Shown piece after piece: positions 1-7,798 of a DNA stretch of 30,744 nucleotides. Every line of letters starts with the position of its first letter. The stretch's first letter is position 1. Source of the DNA: Bog-159 sp035541265 (GTDB lineage: Bacteria > Acidobacteriota > Terriglobia > Bryobacterales > Bryobacteraceae); contig DATKNQ010000062.1 in assembly GCA_035541265.1 (NCBI GenBank), positions 1-30,744 of the forward strand. Reading direction: 5' to 3'. The notes under the pieces are model-generated. The model saw nothing but the letters and a program-made list of their open reading frames with translations. It made no database searches and was not told where the DNA came from. The translations under genes and the position numbers were made by a program.

Positions 1-374
1 TCGTCGCGATTCACGCTGGTGATCACGGCGTAACGCAAATGCATGGCGGCGGCCATGCGCGCGACATTGGCCGGCTCGGCTGGGTCGAGCCGCATGTCCT
101 GCTTCGCGGGCGAGCCCTTGGGCACCGAACAGAACCCGCAACCGCGCGTACACAGATTGCCGAGGATCATGAACGTGGCCGCGCCGCGCGCGAAACATTC
201 GTGAATGTTCGGGCAGCGCGCCGATTCGCAGACCGTGTGCAGGTTGAGCCGCCGCAATCCCGTTTTCAGTTGGTGCAATGCTTCGTAATGCGTCGCACTT
301 TTACGGGCCCATTCCGGCAGCCGCGGGGGCGCGCCGGCAGGACGCCCTCCAATATGCACCAACGTGTCGCTCAC
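1..374 (-). CDS. lipA: Lipoyl synthase (LipA), N-terminal part, cut by window edge
   Basis: Radical-SAM enzyme that inserts two sulfur atoms into octanoyl groups on the lipoyl domains of 2-oxoacid dehydrogenases and the glycine cleavage H protein; cytoplasmic. The visible 124 residues carry both cluster motifs of the family: the auxiliary-cluster CX4CX5C (Cys49, Cys54, Cys60, in CESARCPNIHEC) and the radical-SAM CX3CX2C (Cys75, Cys79, Cys82, in CTRGCGFC). The start is a GTG at 372-374; there is no ATG before the first cluster motif, and the preceding SPOR gene ends 4 bases upstream, which suggests translation coupled to that gene. The reading frame runs off the left edge, so about two thirds of the protein is missing here. 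It is the last gene of the nfeD-slipin-SPOR-lipA unit. Identification is secure; only the exact start is uncertain. Confidence 0.96.
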   Translation of the reverse strand, partial: MSDTLVHIGGRPAGAPPRLPEWARKSATHYEALHQLKTGLRRLNLHTVCESARCPNIHECFARGAATFMILGNLCTRGCGFCSVPKGSPAKQDMRLDPAEPANVARMAAAMHLRYAVITSVNRD

Positions 375-378
375 GTTT

Positions 379-999
379 CTATCTTTTCACAAAAGGCGAG
401 AAACCCAGATGCTCCAGCTCGGCTTTGGCTTGACCGAGCTTGGCGAGGTCGGAATAAGGGCCGACCAGCACGCGCGTCTTGCCGGGCGGTCCGGGAGACA
501 GTAACGCGGGGAAGCCTTTGTCCTTAAGCGTCCTGACCACAGTCTCGGCTACATCCTGCTTCACGGCGGTGACCTGCAGATAGGTTTCACCAGGAGCGGG
601 TTCGACGGGCGCGGGGTTGGCTGCGGGCGGCGGCGCTTCGGTTTTGGCGGGTGCGGTCTGGGCGGCCTGCGTGGTAGGCTGCGGCGAGGCTGCAGCGGAC
701 GTGCCCGAATCATCTTTGGCCGGCTCAGTGGGCGCGTTCGACGGAGCCTGCTGGGCCGCCGCCGGAGCTTGCGAAGCGGGAGCGGTCCCGGAGGCCGCCT
801 GCGGCCGGTCGCCCGTAGCCACCGCGCTGCCGGGTTGTTCGCGATTGGCGGCGAACTGCGCGGAGGGCGTCGAGTTGCGGCCCACAATGTAACCCATCAC
901 GAAAAAAACCGCGAACAGGATCACGATGATGAAGAAACCGCTGAGCAATTGCCGGTTGCCCAGCACCAGTTCGAATTCGCCAGTCTCGTTGTTCTTCAT
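379..999 (-). CDS. SPOR-domain membrane protein
   Basis: A 206-residue bitopic inner-membrane protein. Residues 1-18 are a short cytoplasmic segment, about 19-40 are one transmembrane helix, about 42-135 are a Pro/Ala/Gln/Thr-rich low-complexity linker, and about 138-206 match the SPOR fold, with the typical ending LGFSPFVKR. SPOR domains are known to bind denuded glycan strands of septal peptidoglycan, so a role at the division site or in cell-wall remodelling is inferred. The ATG overlaps the TGA of the slipin gene upstream (ATGA, 996-999), and lipA follows after 4 bases, so the gene sits inside one transcription unit. It has no amidase or other catalytic domain. The family call is firm; the specific role is not known. 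Confidence 0.85.
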   Translation of the reverse strand: MKNNETGEFELVLGNRQLLSGFFIIVILFAVFFVMGYIVGRNSTPSAQFAANREQPGSAVATGDRPQAASGTAPASQAPAAAQQAPSNAPTEPAKDDSGTSAAASPQPTTQAAQTAPAKTEAPPPAANPAPVEPAPGETYLQVTAVKQDVAETVVRTLKDKGFPALLSPGPPGKTRVLVGPYSDLAKLGQAKAELEHLGFSPFVKR

Positions 1000-1787
1000 G
1001 GATTAGCCGGTGTGGGCGGATCGCCCACTCTCTTCAGGGCGCGCTCTAAAGTAGACAGTATATCGAGAGGCAGGGGAAAGACAATGGTCGTGTTCTTCTC
1101 GGTGCCGATTTCGAGCAGGGTTTGCAGGTATCGCAACTGAATCGCGACAGGCTGTTCCTGGATTACCTTGGCGGCCATCGCCAGCTTCTCGGAGGCGCTG
1201 TACTCGCCCTCGGCGTGAATGATCTTGGCGCGCCGCTCGCGCTCGGCCTCGGCTTGCCGGGCGATGGCGCGAATCATCTGCTCGGCCAGATCCACCTGCT
1301 TGACCTCGACCATGGTCACTTTGACGCCCCAGGGCGCGGTGTGCTGATCGAGGATCGACTGCAGCCGCACGTTGAGCTTTTCGCGCTGGCTCAGCAATTC
1401 GTCGAGCTCCACTTCGCCCAAGACGCTACGCAGCGTAGTCTGTGCCAATTGCGAAGTGGCATACAGGAAGTTGGCGACCTCAACCACCGCCAGGCGCGGT
1501 TCCATGACGCGAAAGTAAATCACGGCATTCACTTTTACCGTCACGTTGTCGCGGGTGATGACGTCCTGCGCCGGTACTTCCAAAGTATCGACGCGCAGTG
1601 ACACGCGCACCATGCGGTCGATCGGCGCGAATACGAGGATAATGCCCGGTCCTTTCGCAGTCTCGAGCACCCGGCCCAGGCGGAAGATCACGCCGCGCTC
1701 GTACTCCTTCAGGATTTTGATGGAAGACAGCAGGTACAACACCACGATGATGATGATAATCGTGGTGAAGCTCGTGAAGTCGATCAT
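996..1787 (-). CDS. Slipin / stomatin-like SPFH (band 7) protein
   Basis: A 263-residue SPFH-domain protein. Residues about 8-24 are a hydrophobic hairpin or single membrane helix, about 25-200 form the SPFH domain (YERGVIFRLGRV near the start, QREKLN in the middle), followed by a charged helix (QAEAERERRAKIIHAEGE) typical of stomatin oligomerisation. Slipins form large membrane-associated rings and are often encoded beside NfeD proteases; in archaea the stomatin is a substrate and partner of NfeD. Here the gene overlaps the nfeD-type gene upstream by 4 bases (ATGA at 1784-1787) and the SPOR gene downstream by 4 bases, so translation of the three is probably coupled. Length and architecture are usual for the family. 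A role in membrane microdomain or quality control is inferred from the family. Confidence 0.93.
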   Translation of the reverse strand: MIDFTSFTTIIIIIVVLYLLSSIKILKEYERGVIFRLGRVLETAKGPGIILVFAPIDRMVRVSLRVDTLEVPAQDVITRDNVTVKVNAVIYFRVMEPRLAVVEVANFLYATSQLAQTTLRSVLGEVELDELLSQREKLNVRLQSILDQHTAPWGVKVTMVEVKQVDLAEQMIRAIARQAEAERERRAKIIHAEGEYSASEKLAMAAKVIQEQPVAIQLRYLQTLLEIGTEKNTTIVFPLPLDILSTLERALKRVGDPPTPANP

Positions 1788-3130
1788 TTGGAAACTCCGT
1801 TCTGCGGGGGAACCGCTTCCACTGTAAGTTTGAGTTTATCGATTCCGATGACTCGTACGCGGGCGCCGGCCGGAATATTCGCCGCCGCGACCGCTTCCCA
1901 ATACTCGCCGCGAATGAAAATCTTGCCGGTGGGCGCAAGCTCCGTCAGCGTCGTGCCCGTTTCGCCAAACATGCCTTCCACGCCGGTGACCACCTTGTTG
2001 CGGCGCGCGCGAATCACCAGCGTCAAGAGCACCATGGTGATGAAGGAGAACGGTAGCGCGAGCGCGATCGCCGTCGACAAATGAATGCGCATCTCCGGCA
2101 CCGGACTGTTGATCAGCATGACCGCGCCCAGCACCATGGAAAGTGCGCCGCCGGCGCCGAGAATGCCGTGTGTGGCGAACTTCGCTTCCAAGACAAACAA
2201 AGTGAAAGAAAGCAACAGCAGCGCTGCGCCCAGCCAGTTGATGGGCAACACCGAGAGAGCCGACAGCCCCAGCAGCGCCATGATGGCGCCCAGAATACCG
2301 GGCACGATCAGACCCGGCGAAGTGAACTCGACATAGATGCCGAGCGCGCCCAGCACCAGTAACACCAGCGCGATATTCGGATCGGCAATCGCGCTCATGA
2401 TCCGGTCGCGCAGATTCACATCGTAGACGTCGATCACCGCTCCGCGCGTGTGCAGCAGCGTGCGGGTCCCGTCCAGGCGAGTGACTTCGCGGCCATCCAG
2501 TTTGTCGAGCAAATCCCGTTCGTTACTGGCCACCAGCTCGATCAGGTGATTGTCGAGAGCTTCCTTGTCGGTGAACGACTGGCTTTCGCGAATGGCTTTC
2601 TCGGCGAGCGCGCTGTTGCGCCCGCGCTTCGCGGTGATGCTGCGCAGTTCAGCGGCGGCGTCGTTCTCGATCTTCTCTTTCATGACCGGATCCATCTGGC
2701 CGCCCATCACCACGGGATGCGCCGCACCGGTGTTGGTGCCTGGCGCCATGGCGGCCACATCGCCGGCCTCCAGGATGAAGAAGCCCGCGGAAGCCGCGCG
2801 CGCGCCGCTGGGCGTGACGAATGTCACTATCGGTATAGGCGCGGCCACGATCTTCTCGATCGATTCACGCATGGCGTCCATCAGGCCGCCCGGTGTATTC
2901 AGCCGCACCAACAGCAGCGCGGCATTTTCCTGTTTGGCCTGTTGGATGGCGTGCCCGAGGATCTCCACGGTCACCGGATGGATCATGCCATCCAGATCCA
3001 CGGCGACCACGTGTAAGGGCGCGGCCGCCAAACACGCAGCCATCGAGGCCGGCAGGAGCAGCATTGCCAATCGAAGTCGCACGCTACCATTACTATACCG
3101 CGATGCCGACATGAGTGTCCGAAACCACAC
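1784..3130 (-). CDS. NfeD-family membrane-bound serine protease (ClpP-class, NfeD1b type)
   Basis: A 448-residue full-length NfeD protein: signal/anchor segment about residues 18-38, ClpP-like protease domain about 40-235, four to five transmembrane helices about 245-375, and a C-terminal OB-fold NfeD domain about 385-445 (FIRGEYWEAVA). The nucleophile is Ser114 in RAASAGFF, and the general-base lysine is Lys151 or Lys153 in MKEKIEND, matching the Ser-Lys dyad of the family. The start is a GTG at 3128-3130 preceded by GGAGG (3134-3138) with only 3 bases between; an in-frame ATG at 3112 is too far from that site. It is the first gene of the unit with slipin, SPOR and lipA, and diverges from the DUF2934 gene. 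It probably degrades or processes the partner slipin or other membrane proteins. Confidence 0.93.
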   Translation of the reverse strand: MWFRTLMSASRYSNGSVRLRLAMLLLPASMAACLAAAPLHVVAVDLDGMIHPVTVEILGHAIQQAKQENAALLLVRLNTPGGLMDAMRESIEKIVAAPIPIVTFVTPSGARAASAGFFILEAGDVAAMAPGTNTGAAHPVVMGGQMDPVMKEKIENDAAAELRSITAKRGRNSALAEKAIRESQSFTDKEALDNHLIELVASNERDLLDKLDGREVTRLDGTRTLLHTRGAVIDVYDVNLRDRIMSAIADPNIALVLLVLGALGIYVEFTSPGLIVPGILGAIMALLGLSALSVLPINWLGAALLLLSFTLFVLEAKFATHGILGAGGALSMVLGAVMLINSPVPEMRIHLSTAIALALPFSFITMVLLTLVIRARRNKVVTGVEGMFGETGTTLTELAPTGKIFIRGEYWEAVAAANIPAGARVRVIGIDKLKLTVEAVPPQNGVSK

Positions 3131-3237
3131 CCACCTCCCCTCATTGATGCAATTGATAAAAACTTTTTTTCGGTAATAGAGGGGAAGTCTGATAAAATAA
3201 GTTCATCAAGTTCTAGTTTTGGAGACAATACCTTACT
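3131..3237. promoter_or_regulatory. Divergent AT-rich promoter region, nfeD-type gene / DUF2934 gene
   Basis: This 107-base gap is clearly more AT-rich than the flanking genes and must hold the starts of two divergent transcripts. On the plus strand a TTGATA (3153-3158) and a TAATAG (3174-3179) stand 15 bases apart, and a TAAAAT (3193-3198) lies further down; neither gives an ideal sigma-70 pair. GGAGA at 3221-3225 is the likely ribosome binding site for the gene at 3238, with a rather long spacing of 12 bases. On the minus strand GGAGG at 3134-3138 serves the GTG at 3130. The exact promoters are guesses. Confidence 0.35.
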
Positions 3238-3537
3238 ATGGCAACCAAACGAAGTGCCAGTTCCGAGTCTGTATCTACTGGCGCGGTTTCTAAGCGCGCT
3301 AAAAGTCCAGTGACACGCAAACACAGGAACTCCACCGCGGCCGAGAGAGCCGAGACTGCCACGGTGCCTTCGTCCAATCCTCCCGCCTTCGAATCTTACA
3401 CTCCCACGTTCGACGAAATCGCTCAACTGGCCTATTCTTATTGGGAAGCTCGCGGCTATCAGGGAGGTTCTCCGGAGGAAGACTGGCTGCGCGCCGAGCA
3501 GGAGTTACGCTCCAGCTTGGCCAAGGTGGCATTTTAA
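3238..3537 (+). CDS. Small DUF2934-family protein
   Basis: A 99-residue protein. Residues 1-50 are basic and Ser/Thr-rich and look disordered; residues about 57-92 match the DUF2934 motif, with YWEARGYQGGSPEEDWLRAE near the end of the fold. DUF2934 proteins are small soluble proteins found in many soil bacteria; no function is established. The ATG at 3238 is the only sensible start and has GGAGA 12 bases upstream. The gene stands alone between a divergent nfeD-type gene and a convergent lexA. No transmembrane segment or signal peptide is visible. The family call is good; nothing can be said about the role except that the basic N-terminus could bind nucleic acid (speculative). Confidence 0.8.
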   Translation: MATKRSASSESVSTGAVSKRAKSPVTRKHRNSTAAERAETATVPSSNPPAFESYTPTFDEIAQLAYSYWEARGYQGGSPEEDWLRAEQELRSSLAKVAF

Positions 3538-3576
3538 CTAGCCGCTAACCATTAGTTCCGTAGGTAAGTCGAGTTA

Positions 3577-4200
3577 CTAATATCTTCGCAGGACTGCCAA
3601 GACACGCCCCTGGATCTGTATGTCCGCCGCGGGGACGATGATCGGTTCGAGCGCTGCGTTGGCCGGTTGGAGTCGAATTTTACCGCCCGGTTCCCGATAG
3701 AACCGTTTGAGCGTAGTCTCGCTTCCGGCCACCAGCGCAACCACAATCTCGCCATCGCGCACGTCGCTCACCCGCTCCACCAGGACCATGTCTCCGCTGC
3801 AAATGTGATCGTCGATCATAGAGTCGCCGCACACTTCCAGGGCAAACGTATCGGGATGCCCCACAAAATCGGCGAAACTCAGCGTGGCGCGCTGCTCGAC
3901 TGACTCGACGGGCATGCCGGCCGCGATGCGCCCCAACAGCGGAACTTCAAGCGCGGCGGCCTCCCGCTGGCGACGGCTCTCCTGGACATACTTCGGCCCC
4001 AGCTCGAGCGAGCGGCTCTGGTTGAAGCTGCGCTTCAGATAGTTCTTGGCCGTCAGCGCCGAGATGTGCTTGTGCACCGTCGCAAGCGATGCCAGATTGA
4101 GCCCCTGCGCCAGTTCTTCGTAGCTGGGGCTGTAGCCGTTCTCATCCACGAACTTGGCGATGAGATCGAGCACCTGCTTTTGCCGCCGGGTTAATGCCAT
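3577..4200 (-). CDS. lexA: LexA repressor (SOS response regulator)
   Basis: A 207-residue SOS repressor and autoprotease. Residues 1-65 are the winged helix-turn-helix (MALTRRQKQVLDLI at the start), and about 85-205 are the S24 peptidase domain. The self-cleavage bond is Ala94-Gly95 in GRIAAGMP, the nucleophile is Ser127 in CGDSM, and the base is Lys165 in TTLKRF. The reading frame is open 16 codons further upstream, but the ATG at 4198-4200 is preceded by GAGAGGAGC at proper spacing and gives the standard N-terminus. The gene follows a secreted-protein gene on the same strand after a 58-base gap that carries a plausible promoter. I see no CTGT-N8-ACAG or Bacillus-type box near it, so its operator sequence is open. 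Confidence 0.97.
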   Translation of the reverse strand: MALTRRQKQVLDLIAKFVDENGYSPSYEELAQGLNLASLATVHKHISALTAKNYLKRSFNQSRSLELGPKYVQESRRQREAAALEVPLLGRIAAGMPVESVEQRATLSFADFVGHPDTFALEVCGDSMIDDHICSGDMVLVERVSDVRDGEIVVALVAGSETTLKRFYREPGGKIRLQPANAALEPIIVPAADIQIQGRVLAVLRRY

Positions 4201-4219
4201 CAGCTCTCCTCTCAAATCT

Positions 4220-4248
4220 ATTGTGGGCGAAGAAAAAGAGAAATGCAA
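4220..4248 (-). promoter_or_regulatory. Possible sigma-70 promoter for lexA
   Basis: Read on the minus strand, TTGCAT (4243-4248) and CACAAT (4220-4225) are separated by exactly 17 bases, mostly pyrimidines (TTCTCTTTTTCTTC). Transcription would start about 10 bases before the GAGGAG ribosome binding site of lexA. The match is moderate (three to four of six bases in each box), so this is a candidate only. Confidence 0.35.
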
Positions 4249-4258
4249 GAGGGCGGGG

Positions 4259-5044
4259 TTATTTTCCCAAAGCTTCCCGTGTTTCGTGCAGAGTGTTCTC
4301 GAGAGACTCGCGCGGAAGATTCTGGATGATCGGCTGGATCAGCCAACCCAGACCCGCCGGGATGGCGCGCGTGAGTGAGATCGCTTCGCACTCCACGTAC
4401 ACGCCACCCTCGCGCTCCTGAAATCTCCAGTAAGAATACAGGCGCCACAGGAAACCATGATCCTTACCGGGTGGGAGCGCGTGTTCATCGGGCTTGCCCG
4501 GATTCCCGATCTCCGCGATGCGCGTGCTATACGCGCGGCTGTGACATCGGCCGCCATCCAGCGGAGAATAACGCACGTCGTAGTCCGTATCCAGGATTAC
4601 CGTGATGACTTTCTTCTTCATCAGCCGCAGGTAGACTTTGAAGTCGTCGCCATGGCGGCTGACTAATTTTGATGCCATCACTTCTGGCGCGAAGTGATCG
4701 TGATTGTGATCGTAGTCCTGGACGAGCGCGAGCGTTTGCGGCAAGGTGACACCAGGGATAAACACCGCGCCGATCCAATCGTGAATCAGTCCCCCGGGCA
4801 CCGGAATGCTGCCGCGTCCCCCGCGATTCTCGATCACCACTCTGCCCGCGCGCACCTGCGCCTTTCGCTGCGCTTGCTCATCCACCCACAGGAACGCGCC
4901 GCCCGGCTCAAAGCGCGGCTGCATCCGGGCTTCGCTTTCGTGGATGTATTTGTCGAATGCCGCGAGGGTTTCCGGCTGTAACTCCGCGGCCATCACGTTA
5001 CCTGCGGCGAGGCAACAAACGAGTAACGTGGCGGTCACTCGCAT
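4259..5044 (-). CDS. Secreted protein of unknown function, possible START/SRPBCC-like fold
   Basis: A 261-residue protein with a signal peptide (residues 1-19, cleavage after AMA). The rest is soluble, with repeated beta-type segments, a Tyr/Trp-rich stretch around residues 205-215 (WRLYSYWRF), a following strand ending in VECEAISLTR and a long C-terminal helix (PRESLENTLHETREAL). This strand-then-helix ending and overall size resemble START/SRPBCC ligand-binding proteins, but the resemblance is by eye only. No catalytic motif is recognisable. Its ATG shares one base with the TAA of the mscS gene upstream (TAATG, 5042-5046), so the two are translationally coupled; lexA follows 58 bases downstream. 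The pairing with a mechanosensitive channel suggests an envelope role, which is inference. Confidence 0.7.
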   Translation of the reverse strand: MRVTATLLVCCLAAGNVMAAELQPETLAAFDKYIHESEARMQPRFEPGGAFLWVDEQAQRKAQVRAGRVVIENRGGRGSIPVPGGLIHDWIGAVFIPGVTLPQTLALVQDYDHNHDHFAPEVMASKLVSRHGDDFKVYLRLMKKKVITVILDTDYDVRYSPLDGGRCHSRAYSTRIAEIGNPGKPDEHALPPGKDHGFLWRLYSYWRFQEREGGVYVECEAISLTRAIPAGLGWLIQPIIQNLPRESLENTLHETREALGK

Positions 5045-6123
5045 TACGAGTCTCCGGGCTTGCGCACGAAAATCGTCCGCGTGGGGAAGGGCATCTCGAT
5101 CTTTTCCTGGCGCAGCCGCTTCAGGATGCGCTTGCGCAGCTCGTGTCGCACCTTGAACTGATCGGCAAATTCACGCACGCTGTAACTCAACGTGAATCCC
5201 AGTGCCGAGTCGCCGAAGCCCGGATCGAAGCTCACGCTGGGCGCCGGTTCGGCGAGCATGGTCTCCAGTTCGTGCGCCGCGGCCTGCGCTTCTTCGAGCA
5301 GCACGCGTTCGACCTGGTCGGGGTCGCAATCGTACGACACGCCCACCTGAATCGAGACACTCACGCGTCTTTCCGGCATATAGAAGTTAGTGACGATTGC
5401 CTGGCCTAACTTACTGTTCGGAACAATGATTAAGTTATTCGCCAGCGCGCGAATCGTCGTACTTCGCCAGCCGATGTCACTGACATAACCTTCTTCGCCG
5501 GAGTTCAGGCGAATGTAGTCACCCAGGCGAACCTGGCGCGCCACCGCTATATAGAAGCCTGCAAATAGATTCGAAAGCGTGTCTTGCAACGCGAGAGCGA
5601 CCGCCAGGCCGCCGACGCCTAAGGCCGTCAGGATCGGAGCAACCGAGATACCGAGGAGATTGAGCAGCAGGGTTAACCCGAGGATGACGATCGCAAGTTG
5701 CGCTAGCGTCTGAGACAGAGTCGTAACCGGCAAAGCCCCTCGCCCATCGCGCTCGTACACCCGGATCAGATCGCCGGCCAGGCGGGAGCCAATGATGGTG
5801 AACGACAGGACCCACAACACCAACAGAGTGCGCCCGATCCACAACGTGGCACGGTCCGGCAGGTCTGAAGATTGCGTGGCCAGATGGATGCCAAGGATCA
5901 ACACCCAGATCATGAACGTGCCGGCCAGGGCGTTGGTGACGACATGCGGTCCCTGCCCCTTGCTGCGGGCGGCCCAGCCGCGCAGCATGCGGATGATCAG
6001 CCTCTTGACCGCGTAGCCCGCGGCCAGCGTCAGCAACAGCACGCAAAGTGGACCGATCATCTGAAACCAGTGTTTTGTCAGGAAATGTTCGAGGTCGGGC
6101 ATGCGGTCGATCTCAGCTTCCAT
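5044..6123 (-). CDS. MscS-family mechanosensitive ion channel
   Basis: A 359-residue small-conductance mechanosensitive channel of the inner membrane. Five hydrophobic helices can be seen at about residues 22-42, 65-84, 95-113, 140-160 and 165-195; the last is the pore helix, with the Gly/Ala-rich face and the QDTLSNLFAGFYI motif typical of TM3. The beta domain follows (GDYIRL, then GYVSDIGWRSTTIRA and VPNSKL), then the alpha/beta C-terminal domain. Such channels release solutes during hypo-osmotic shock. Two starts are possible, ATG 6123 or ATG 6102 (residue 8); neither has a strong ribosome binding site. The 3' end overlaps the next gene by one base. Family identification is secure. Confidence 0.93.
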   Translation of the reverse strand: MEAEIDRMPDLEHFLTKHWFQMIGPLCVLLLTLAAGYAVKRLIIRMLRGWAARSKGQGPHVVTNALAGTFMIWVLILGIHLATQSSDLPDRATLWIGRTLLVLWVLSFTIIGSRLAGDLIRVYERDGRGALPVTTLSQTLAQLAIVILGLTLLLNLLGISVAPILTALGVGGLAVALALQDTLSNLFAGFYIAVARQVRLGDYIRLNSGEEGYVSDIGWRSTTIRALANNLIIVPNSKLGQAIVTNFYMPERRVSVSIQVGVSYDCDPDQVERVLLEEAQAAAHELETMLAEPAPSVSFDPGFGDSALGFTLSYSVREFADQFKVRHELRKRILKRLRQEKIEMPFPTRTIFVRKPGDS

Positions 6124-6181
6124 GATACTCGTGTGCGCGCTTTCGTCTGCACGCGGGAAGACCCCGGCGCGTCAGGTATTT

Positions 6182-7792
6182 GTGCGGCGGTTTCGCATTT
6201 TCGGGATTTTGGCGCTAACCACGGTGACGTGGGCTTCGGAGGCCTCTCAGCTTTACGAACAGGCGCGCAAAGCCGAAAAGGAAGGCCTGACAGCCCGCGC
6301 CTACGTTCTGTACTCGGAAGCCGCGGCGCTCGAGCCGAACAATCACCTGTATTGGTCGCACACGCTGGCGCTGCAGACGCGCGCGGCTTTGGAATCGCAT
6401 GTCGCGCCGCAGATCGCGCCTGCGCTACCCGGGAAAGCCGCGGACCCGAATCCGGAGCCACCCGATCCCACGCCGCTGCCGCCTCCGCCCACGCCGGAGG
6501 AAGTGGCCGAGGCGCGCCAGCCGCTGCCTCCGACCAGACTGGATGCCCGTCCGGGCCGCAAAGATTTCAACCTGCGCGCCGATGCCAAGGTCCTGTTCCA
6601 GACCGTGGGACGCGCGTTCAATCTGGATTGTGTGTTTGACGGGGATTACCAGGCCACGCAGGTCATCCACTTTGAGATGGATCAGGCCAACTACCGCGAA
6701 GCCCTGCACGCCCTGGAGGCAGTGACTGGCTCATTCCTGGTGCCCATCTCCGATCGGCTATTCCTGGTGGTTAAGGATACGCCCCAGAAACGCCGCGAGG
6801 AGGAACCCTATGCTGCGGTGATTGTGCCCATTCCGGAGCCGACGTCGCAGCAGGAACTGACGTCCATGATTACGGCGGTGCAACAGTCTGTCGGCATCCA
6901 GAAGGTCTCCTGGGATTCACAAAAGAATATCGTTGTGCTGCGGGATTCCGTCACCAAAGTCCTGGCCGCGCGCCAACTCTTCGAGGATCTGCTTTATCCC
7001 AAGGCGCAGGTTTTGTTCGATATGGACTTTATAGAGGTACGCGCCAACGACTCGCTGAACTATGGCTTACCGTTGACAAATTCCTTTCCCCTGGTCTCGC
7101 TAAGCCACTTTATGCAAAATGCGCCGAAAATCAGCCAGGCTGTGACGGGCATTTTGCGTTTCGGCGGAGGCCCCACGGTTATCGGCATCGGCATCTCGAA
7201 CCTGCGATTGATCGCATCCATGACGCATTCCACGGCCAGCACGCTGCTGCATGCTTCGGCGCGCTCGGTCGACGGCCAGTCCGCCTCGATCCACATCGGG
7301 CAGAAGTATCCGATCCTGACCGCAGGGTATTACGGCCCAGCCAATTTCGGTGGGGCGAATGCTTACACGCCGCCGCCGTCGTTCACCTTCGAAGATCTGG
7401 GACTCTCGCTCAAAGCTACGCCGCACGTCCACGGTACCGAAGATGTGACCGTGGAGATCGAGGCCGAATTCAAGGTGCTGGCGGGCAGCGCCAGCAACGG
7501 CATCCCGATCATTTCGAACCGGTCGCTCAAATCCGACGTGACGCTGAAGATGGGCGAGGCAGCCTTGATCGGAGGGCTTGTCGACGATGAGGATGCCCGC
7601 ACCATTGCCGGTGTCGCAGGTCTGGCGCGAGTCCCCATCATCGGCCCGCTGACCCGTTCGAACACGCGTAATTCAAGCCACGACCGGATCCTGATTCTGC
7701 TCAAGCCGACGCTGATCACCGTACCGCCGGACGAGTCGCTGACACACTTACTGCGCATGGGCGCCGAGGCCCGCCCGCTCACTCCTCTGTAG
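6182..7792 (+). CDS. Orphan secretin-like protein (GspD/PilQ-type secretin domain)
   Basis: A secretin-family outer-membrane pore subunit, 536 residues from the GTG at 6182. That start gives a clean signal peptide (RRFRIFGILALTTVTWAS) and has CAGG upstream; an in-frame ATG at 6101 would put 27 odd residues before it and overlap the divergent mscS start. After the signal come a TPR-like helix pair (about 22-65), a Pro-rich linker (about 85-120), an STN-type domain (about 128-180), an N1-like ring domain (about 195-265), and the secretin core (about 340-520) with VTLKMGEAALIGGL and a final DRILILLKPTLI. No pilus or type II secretion genes lie nearby. The family is clear, the partner system is not. 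The substrate or structure it exports is unknown. Confidence 0.85.
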   Translation: MRRFRIFGILALTTVTWASEASQLYEQARKAEKEGLTARAYVLYSEAAALEPNNHLYWSHTLALQTRAALESHVAPQIAPALPGKAADPNPEPPDPTPLPPPPTPEEVAEARQPLPPTRLDARPGRKDFNLRADAKVLFQTVGRAFNLDCVFDGDYQATQVIHFEMDQANYREALHALEAVTGSFLVPISDRLFLVVKDTPQKRREEEPYAAVIVPIPEPTSQQELTSMITAVQQSVGIQKVSWDSQKNIVVLRDSVTKVLAARQLFEDLLYPKAQVLFDMDFIEVRANDSLNYGLPLTNSFPLVSLSHFMQNAPKISQAVTGILRFGGGPTVIGIGISNLRLIASMTHSTASTLLHASARSVDGQSASIHIGQKYPILTAGYYGPANFGGANAYTPPPSFTFEDLGLSLKATPHVHGTEDVTVEIEAEFKVLAGSASNGIPIISNRSLKSDVTLKMGEAALIGGLVDDEDARTIAGVAGLARVPIIGPLTRSNTRNSSHDRILILLKPTLITVPPDESLTHLLRMGAEARPLTPL

Positions 7793-7798
7793 ATCGCG

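Noticed and set aside
3551..3581. Inverted repeat ATTAGT/ACTAAT between the DUF2934 gene and lexA
   Set aside because: AT-rich 6-base arms 19 bases apart that overlap the lexA stop; too weak for a terminator or operator.
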